Assembly: GCF_026212465.1 (NCBI RefSeq)
Contig: NC_080059.1
Location: 7,935,311 to 7,999,310, forward strand
Length of the DNA stretch: 64,000 bases
DNA from: Amaranthus tricolor
Lineage: Eukaryota > Streptophyta > Magnoliopsida > Caryophyllales > Amaranthaceae
Direction of reading: 5' to 3'
Every line of letters begins with the position of its first letter. Position 1 is the stretch's first letter. The translations under genes and the position numbers were made by a program. Below, one piece after another: positions 57,742-64,000 of this stretch. The notes beneath the pieces were generated by a model, which was not told where the DNA came from, searched no databases, and saw nothing but the letters and a program-made list of their open reading frames with translations.

Positions 57742-58085
57742 TGGGTGTACTTGTCAATTAGATGTTGGTTGTTGGGTATTGATTTTTTTAGTTAGCTTAT
57801 TGACTAGTTGAAAATTTTAGCTGTTTATGGAGATGTTTGATAAACTTAGATATTGACTGTTGGCTATTTATTAGAGAAAAAATGTGTCAATAAGCCAGAA
57901 ACCAACCAAAAAGGCTAATGAAAAGCTAATTGGAATAACTTTTTTATTTTGGTTTAAAAGTCAGTTTTTCAGTTGACTTAAAAGTCATTTACCAAACACT
58001 TTTTTGCTATTTGACCAACCAACAAGCCAAAAACCAAAAATCAACTAAAAAGCTAACCAAAAAATTATTTACCAAACACCCTTAT
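57742..58085. mobile_element. MITE of the GGGTGTTTGG family
   Basis: The left end is ATGGGTGTACTTGTCAATTA and the right end is TTATTTACCAAACACCCTTAT, with inner inverted words (gttggttgttgggtattgat against aaaaatcaactaaaaagc). Closely similar sequence lies at 60003-60350 and weaker copies at 49070-49285 and 62530-62810. Confidence 0.6.
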
Positions 58086-58516
58086 ATGAGACATGAAAGC
58101 TCCTCTTACAAACTCAAGGCTAATATTTTAAATGAGACAACCAAATTAAAAGAATAGAGTACATGTTTGTGCAATATCAAAATTATTTTATTAAGTGTAT
58201 TTGATTATAGAACACACTATCTCCTAAATAAGAAAAGCCATTTGAAGTCATTGAAAGATCGAATTAACAAACAAAGAATTTCACATGAAGGAGTATAAAT
58301 ATGAAATCCTTTTTTAATTCATAAATGTAAAGGTAATTAATTCATATACCTTTTACACATTAACTATGTTTGTTTCGTCAACTAGACTGGACTAATAAAT
58401 TTTTAGTTGTATCAAATACTTCAAGCAAAAAATATATGGGAAATAAATTTCTCATCTTAGCCCTGTTATTTTTGCAATTTGGCTCGTAGCTCTCAAGAGT
58501 CCTTAATAGAAATTAA

Positions 58517-58965
58517 TGATAGGAAAAATTATCTAAAATAATTTAATATTTTTATAATTTTCCTATAATAATTTCACCAATAAGTTAACCGTGAATAATC
58601 TCAACTTTACAGGATATTTGCTAAGAGTAAACATGGTTATTTCGATGACCCGTTACAATAGGTAATTCACCAAAAAAAAGTAAAGTGAAAACTAATGTAC
58701 AATTAGAGAAAAAATTTTAAAATATATATAAAAAGTTCTGAATAATAAAAAAATTAGAATTTTTTTCAACATATTTTTTACATTTTATTTTAATATATAT
58801 TTTTTTGAAAGATAAAGCTTGTTATAGCAAGTTATCAGATTACTAAATTTACTCTAGGAAAATACACTTAAAAGTTGAGATTATTTATAGTTAATCAATA
58901 GATATGATTATTATAAGAAAATCATAAAAAAATTAAATTATTTTAGGTAATTTTTACTAATAATA
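58517..58965. mobile_element. Foldback element with about 110-base inverted arms
   Basis: The left arm reads AGGAAAAATTATCTAAAATA, then tttataattttcctataata and ataatctcaactt. The right arm returns aagttgagattatt, ttataagaaaatcataaaaa and TATTTTAGGTAATTTTTACT. The centre is unpaired. Flanks (attaatgata and taataataaat) are too AT-rich to prove a duplication. Confidence 0.7.
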
Positions 58966-59958
58966 AATTAATAATAGTGCTAAGCAACACATGTAGTCCC
59001 TCAAGAGGTAGGGATCCAAGCGGGAATATCCTCCCTCTTCCAAAGATTATCTTTGATCAGTCTCTTAAAGATTCTTAATTTATATCTCTGATATGTTACC
59101 TTCTCCCTTCAATTTCAGTTTCATTTTCGAATTCAATTAGAACACTCAGATTAATTTTTTTACTTGAATCAAATAATTGGAGCACTCTATTATTGCCTTT
59201 TTTTAAAATGGTGAATTCTATTTCATTTTTCATTTCAATTTTCTATATAGTCTTCTTATGTCTAGTAATTTGATTAAAAAAAAATGAGTGGTTTAACTTC
59301 TCTTTTGAGTTCCCTAAAAAATTAGAAGTATTTTTTAACGGACCTCATGTTCTTCATCGGAGTGGCATCATCTCCATAGATGATTGCTATTATAGCCTAT
59401 TAGCCTCACTCATGTAGTCGTTTTAATACTTAAGAGCTTGCGGCCCCTTTCAATGGTGAAACCCTAGATGCGACACACCTCGCCTACCCCTAAATCGGCA
59501 AGTTTTTGGTCATTAGACTAATTTAGATAATTTTCTAAATAAAAAAATATTAAAATCATAGGAGTATTATATTTCTAAGTTAAATGATTGTTGACTTTAT
59601 TTATGTTTATATTTTTGAGGTAAAATAGAATATTGTAGGCTTATAGGAATGAGAATGGAAAGCGTAGGGTTCTCAATTGTGATTGACTACGTTCATAATA
59701 AAGCAGAATTATGAGTCGGTGCACGACTGCACGGGCATAACTCCTAATTTCCACCTAACATTTTACCTTTTCCTTCTTTTTCTAACTCCCACTCTATTCC
59801 AACACTCATGCTGCAGTTTATTTTGAATTTTTGCGTTCTGTCATCAAACTCTTAACATTATTCAAATCCATTTCATACAAATCATATTGATACACAGTAC
59901 ATGTGATTTTGTTAATCATCAAACCATGAATATTTAAATCCTACGTGTCCTTGTTATT

Positions 59959-59961
<3 letters not shown>

Positions 59962-60001
<40 letters not shown>
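59962..60001. repeat. (AT)n microsatellite, about 20 units
   Basis: About 40 bases of uninterrupted AT, abutting the left edge of the MITE copy at 60003-60350. Confidence 0.95.
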
Positions 60002-60002
<1 letters not shown>

Positions 60003-60005
<3 letters not shown>

Positions 60006-60350
60006 TTGATTATTAACTTTTTTAGTTGGTTTGTTTACCAATTGAAAATTTTGTTTGTTTTTGTTGGCTTTAAACTAGCTATAAAACCAGTTGTTTATAA
60101 AGACGTTTGCTAAATTTATATATTGACTGTTGGTTGTTTATTAAAGAATAAATGGGTCAATAAACCAAAAGTCAACCAAAAAAGCTAACTGAAGTATTTT
60201 ATATTTTGGCTTAAAATTAACTTTTCAGCTGGCTTACATTTACTAAATATTTTTTTTGCCGTTGATCAACAAAAAAGCCAATAGCTAAAAATCAACCAAA
60301 AACTAAATAAAAAACCATGAACCAATCAGGCAATCACCCTCCATATATAA
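60003..60350. mobile_element. MITE of the GGGTGTTTGG family, second copy
   Basis: Aligns through its length with 57742-58085: ttttttagttggtttg, ttgactgttggttgttta, gtcaataaaccaaaagtcaacc, ggcttaaaattaacttttcag and agccaatagctaaaaatcaacc. Termini are more degraded than in the first copy. Confidence 0.55.
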
Positions 60351-60452
60351 AGATTTTAATAATTTATATTCTCATCCATAATAAATTGTAACAATTTTTA
60401 TTTTAGTCCATCCCTTTAATTTTGTTACGTTTTTATGTTAGGTAATTGTTCT

Positions 60453-60735
60453 TGTAACACCCCAGCCCTTTGGATTGCCAATGACTACTTATGAAGATTG
60501 TAGACCAGCCCCACCGACCAACACAAGTCTTTCCAGCACACTTAGACCTCACTCGTGCGCACCCAAGAAAATTTCCCAAGAGACACCCATCCTAAAATTG
60601 CTCCCCACCAAATAGGTTTAACTGTGGAGTTCTTAGCAAATAAGCTCCCATGAAAATAAGATGCACCTTATTTATATGAGTAATCTATCAACCCTTTTTC
60701 AAGCTAAATCTAGGATATCATAGTTCCACCACTAA
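60453..60735 (-). mobile_element. 5S rRNA-derived TRIM-like sequence (Cassandra-like solo LTR)
   Basis: Read on the minus strand, 60557-60645 resembles plant 5S rRNA: AGAACTCCACAGTTAAAC, then GGGGAGCAATTTTAGGATGG, GTGTCTCTTGGGAA and GGGTGCGC, in the 5S order with many changes. The plus-strand edge TGTAACACCCCAGCCCTTTG gives a minus-strand end in GGGGTGTTACA, and the other edge (near 60735) begins TGGAACTATG on that strand, so the unit is bounded by TG...CA as LTRs are. Cassandra TRIM elements carry 5S-like promoters in their LTRs. No second LTR or internal region was seen. It is not a functional 5S gene. Confidence 0.65.
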
Positions 60736-63700
60736 TTTCTTTAATTATTAACCATCCACATATCATTTTTCTATGACTAGTATATTTTCTTCTATTTTCT
60801 CTTATTTAATTAAATTTTAATTTTATCTAAACAATTTAATCATCTCCTTAGAGTATAATGCCATGCCGTTTTAAGTGTTAGTGAAAGATGGATGAGGTGC
60901 ATAATATAGTGAGATGATGAGCAAGCAATATTGCAGGACGTTGGACTGCGTTCCCATGATTTGTTGTTGTTGACTTAGTTGATAATAAACATGCATATCA
61001 ACTGTATCATGCATATCAAATGTATCTGTCATCTGCTGTTTCTTCTGCCTATGTTCATTTCATGGTACATGCATTGCATATTATGCATATATATTGTTGA
61101 TGTATGTAAATTATAATTGGGTTTTCTTTTCAGCTTTATCATCACAAATTAGGATACTTCCAATTGGCTGTTGGGGAGTATACTTCTGGTCAATAGTGGA
61201 TGCATTATCTGCTCTATGATCGATCTAGCTCCTTTTTATAAAAAAAAAAAACGAATTATCTATTAATAATGAGATTTTTGAACATTTAGAGGAGCAAATA
61301 AAAATTTACGTACATTCATAAAGGCTACTCAAACAAGCAAAATGATCGCTCATTAAAGTAGCAAGTGCAACACTTTGCTCAAACAAGCAGGGTTGGAATA
61401 CACTTGTTTGAGCAAAGTTAATTTTGGGGATTATTGAGAATGACTTCTTTAACCTCTTAGGCTTATTATAAAAGAGGGTTTAAAGGTCAAAAAAGGAGGA
61501 TATTGAGGGCAAATACAAACAAACTCTCGATAGTGAGTTTGAGCATTGAGAGTGCGTACGCTTGATGTAATTGTGGAATTAACGTAATAAGTTATATGGG
61601 TTAAATCTTTTAATTTGGGGTTTATTATAACGTATCCGATTAATACTTGTAATCTTGTTTTTCTTGCATGGTATATGTATGCTTATTTGTTAATTTGTTT
61701 TACTCAATTTTTTTTGTTTTTTTATCTACTTGGCGTATTCATATTCACAAGAGTAAAATTATGTGTAAGATGAGGACATACTAAATTAAATTACTTAAAA
61801 GCACAAAAAACAAATTGCTTTCATTATAAATGAATAAATTTTTTCTATTATATGATTGATGTATCTTGAATTTTAGTGTATTTTTTTTAATCAAATAATC
61901 TTAAATATTTTTAAATTTATATATGAATGATTCTATTCATTTATTCACCTAAGCCCTTCAAATGTTATAGACACACTTGTAACTCTGAAGCCCAAACGAT
62001 TTATTTATTAATATTATTCATTCATATCACAATTTGAAATATAAATTGAGTTAATTATAGTGAGATAGAGTACTTTCCATATACTCCCTGAAATAAGAGT
62101 GCCTTCTATTATCTTGATCATAATAGTTTTATAATTGCTTTAGTCATTATTTCTAAACATTTAAAAAATGATTATTGCATTTTTAAATGCAATATACTCG
62201 GATGTACTTAATGATGTACCATGTTTACCTGATAATTTGTCCATAATAAAGTAAAATAAACTCAATTTTTTTAAAAAAAAAAACAGCTAAGATTTCAAAT
62301 TACTTACAACATTACAAATATAACGCTATTCATTCATTATCATTAATCTGTGATTAGTTTTTAACCTATAAGTTAAAACATAGTCAAATAAAATCTTGTT
62401 TAATTCGTCTCAATATAAAGAATAAAGATTATTGCTATCAAATTTTTATAATTTTTTATTATAGCATTAGACATATCAATAATTAAATTAGTGCATCAAA
62501 TTGCGTAAATTTCGTAAGTATTTTTGAACAGAAAAAACATTTTAGTGTAGTTCAGTTTGGTTATAGCTTTTTTATTGGGTTTTGGTTGTTTTTTTTAAAA
62601 TTTTTTTGTTGGTCAAACAACAAAAAACGTATTTTGTAAAAGATTTTTAAGTCAGAGGAAAAACTGATTTTTAAGTTAAAAGCAAAAAATTTAAAACCAT
62701 TAGGAGTAGTTTTTTTTTTCATTAGCTTTAGTGTTTGGTTTTTTACTCACTTATTTACTAATGCACGGTCAATGACTAATAATTAGCTTTTGTCAAATAC
62801 TTTCATAATAGTAAGCTTAAAGAGCTGACTTATCAGTGTATTATCAGTATATACTTTCACCTGGTAAAACCAATCAATAACTTTAATTAACAACAATTGT
62901 TAAGAAAACCCTGCCCCTAAATAATGAACGAGAGATTTTCAAAATTATTTTATCACGTAATATAATGCATTAATTCTATCCTTAATATTTTTAATTATAT
63001 GTATAAAAATTTAAAAAATTTAATATTAATAATTCTTACGTTAAGAATCTAATCTTATATTATAGCAAGAAATATGGAAAAGAGTAACTATGTATAAATG
63101 CAAACAATGAGCATATTGATAAATACAAAAAAGAAAATGAAGAATATCATGATTAGTAAGAGAGGGAAAATGGGAATTACTTTTTGTATTTTCTCCTTGG
63201 AAAGTGAAAGTAAAAGGTAGTTCTGCATACTGCAATTCAGCAGTAAGGAGGAAGAACCAAAGACAGAATTGCACTGAAAGCAAAACTAGAAATCAGGCAA
63301 AAAAAAAAAAGAAGAAGGAATTTGAGAGAGAATGTCTCAAAGGGATAGGGCATGCTATTTATTGTTATTATATTGTACAAGTTGTAAATTAGGCAAAATT
63401 CAATGAAATGAGAAATGAGTTGAAAAATAAGACAAAAAATAAATTGATAGTATTAGAAATAAGTGGTTAAACTGGAGAGACGTATAAATTTATAAATAAA
63501 ATTAAAAAAAAAGTGAAACTAATGAAAAAAATGCAAAATTAATTAAACAAATTAAAATAGAAATTAAAATGAGTAAAAGAAAATGGAATGGGAATCTTAA
63601 CCCACTAACTCAAACTTTGCAAGGTCAGCATTTCTTACATCTACCCACTATTAACATTACATAATCAAAAGCATCCTCATGTCCTACTTAAATTATTTCC

Positions 63701-64000
63701 ATAATTCTACCATCCAAAGAAAAAAAAATATCAAGAAATAATTATTAAAGAAAAAGAAAACCTATATTTTTATTGTTCTTAATGAAACCTTTGAACATGA
63801 CATGTAAAGTAACTAGAGTCTTTGTCCTTACATGGGTCTCAATTGAGAAAAGGGGATAGAACTATCAAGAAACATGAGAGTTTCTATCCTTTATTACATA
63901 AAAACATGTTGTCATGTATCTTAATTTGATGTGTGTTGTTTCCCCATACCAAATGCCAAACCTTGATCTTGAAATTTCCCAATAAAAACAAGCTTCCAAC
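60736..64000. other. Intergenic AT-rich DNA to the window end, no gene supported
   Basis: A stretch at 60930-61230 is less AT-rich and includes an acceptor-like cttttcag followed by LYHHKLGYFQLAVGEY and then a stop, possibly one stray exon. A 14-base perfect hairpin lies at 61374-61416. Worn MITE pieces occur near 62080-62530 and 62530-62810. The final 250 bases could be the edge of a neighbouring gene, but nothing proves it. Confidence 0.4.
61374..61416. other. Perfect 14-base stem hairpin
   Basis: TTTGCTCAAACAAG (61374-61387) and its exact complement CTTGTTTGAGCAAA (61403-61416) are separated by a 15-base loop. A third partial copy, ctcaaacaagcaaa, lies at about 61328. No T-run or gene is adjacent, so a terminator role is not indicated. 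Confidence 0.6.

Larger units (their letters stand above)
56261..60452. other. Intergenic AT-rich DNA with MITEs, no gene seen
   Basis: It contains the MITE pair 57742-58085 and 60003-60350, the foldback element 58517-58965 and an (AT)n tract at 59962-60001. A half-MITE with CTCGCCCTCCGTTTTTTGGA lies near 57328. The segment 58980-59560 is less AT-rich and includes ordinary-looking text (gcggcccctttcaatggtgaaaccctag) but no frame. Confidence 0.5.

Noticed and set aside
60557..60645. A functional 5S rRNA gene on the minus strand
   Set aside because: Too many changes, including in the promoter boxes, and LTR-like flanks indicate a retroelement-borne 5S derivative.
61374..61416. A terminator or microRNA precursor
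   Set aside because: The stem is only 14 bases with no T-run and no adjacent gene. It is too short for a plant microRNA precursor.

Overview
This window is nuclear DNA from a flowering plant, almost certainly a eudicot. The genes have short phase-consistent exons with GT..AG introns and plant TATA boxes, and they sit in a very AT-rich background packed with plant transposon types (TA-flanked MITEs, Mutator-like and hAT-like non-autonomous elements, SINE-like repeats, a LINE remnant, a 5S-derived TRIM-like sequence). The species cannot be fixed from the sequence alone. All protein family names come from reading motifs; no database search was run.

Layout. 1-8.6 kb: an intronless BSP-family protein lacking its zinc motif (1416-2288, -), a LINE remnant (about 3000-3940, +) and an intronless TolB/PD40 beta-propeller protein (4833-6815, -). 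8.7-12.0 kb: a complete nine-exon TRM13 tRNA 2'-O-methyltransferase gene (-). 13.2-14.2 kb: a Mutator-like MITE built around five palindromes, followed by a TA-flanked MITE. 14.7-25.0 kb: two tandem paralogues on the minus strand, each with eight exons, encoding a polytopic membrane protein family of unknown function. 25-33 kb: repeats, including a roughly 4-kb TIR element (27420-31429) whose interior looks like the promoter and leader of a housekeeping gene. 33.9-35.3 kb: a two-exon short-chain dehydrogenase (+). 38.2-40.7 kb: a three-exon PP2C phosphatase (-). 45.5-46.0 kb: a PMEI/invertase-inhibitor-like secreted protein (-). 47.3-48.2 kb: a broken fragment of a GSK3/shaggy-like kinase gene (+). 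50.7-52.9 kb: a five-exon GH28 polygalacturonase (+) with a repeat-built 5' leader. 53-64 kb: no convincing gene, only nested MITEs, hAT-like elements, foldback elements and a Cassandra-like 5S-derived sequence.

The genes do not form a pathway. The polygalacturonase and the PMEI-like protein would both act on cell-wall pectin, but the roughly 5 kb and the pseudogene between them give no sign of joint control. The most informative signals are structural. Five multi-exon genes can be rebuilt base by base with consistent reading phase. A MITE fragment abuts, and seems to supply, the splice acceptor of one exon in the second membrane-protein paralogue. Several transposable elements have clear target-site duplications and nested insertion order.
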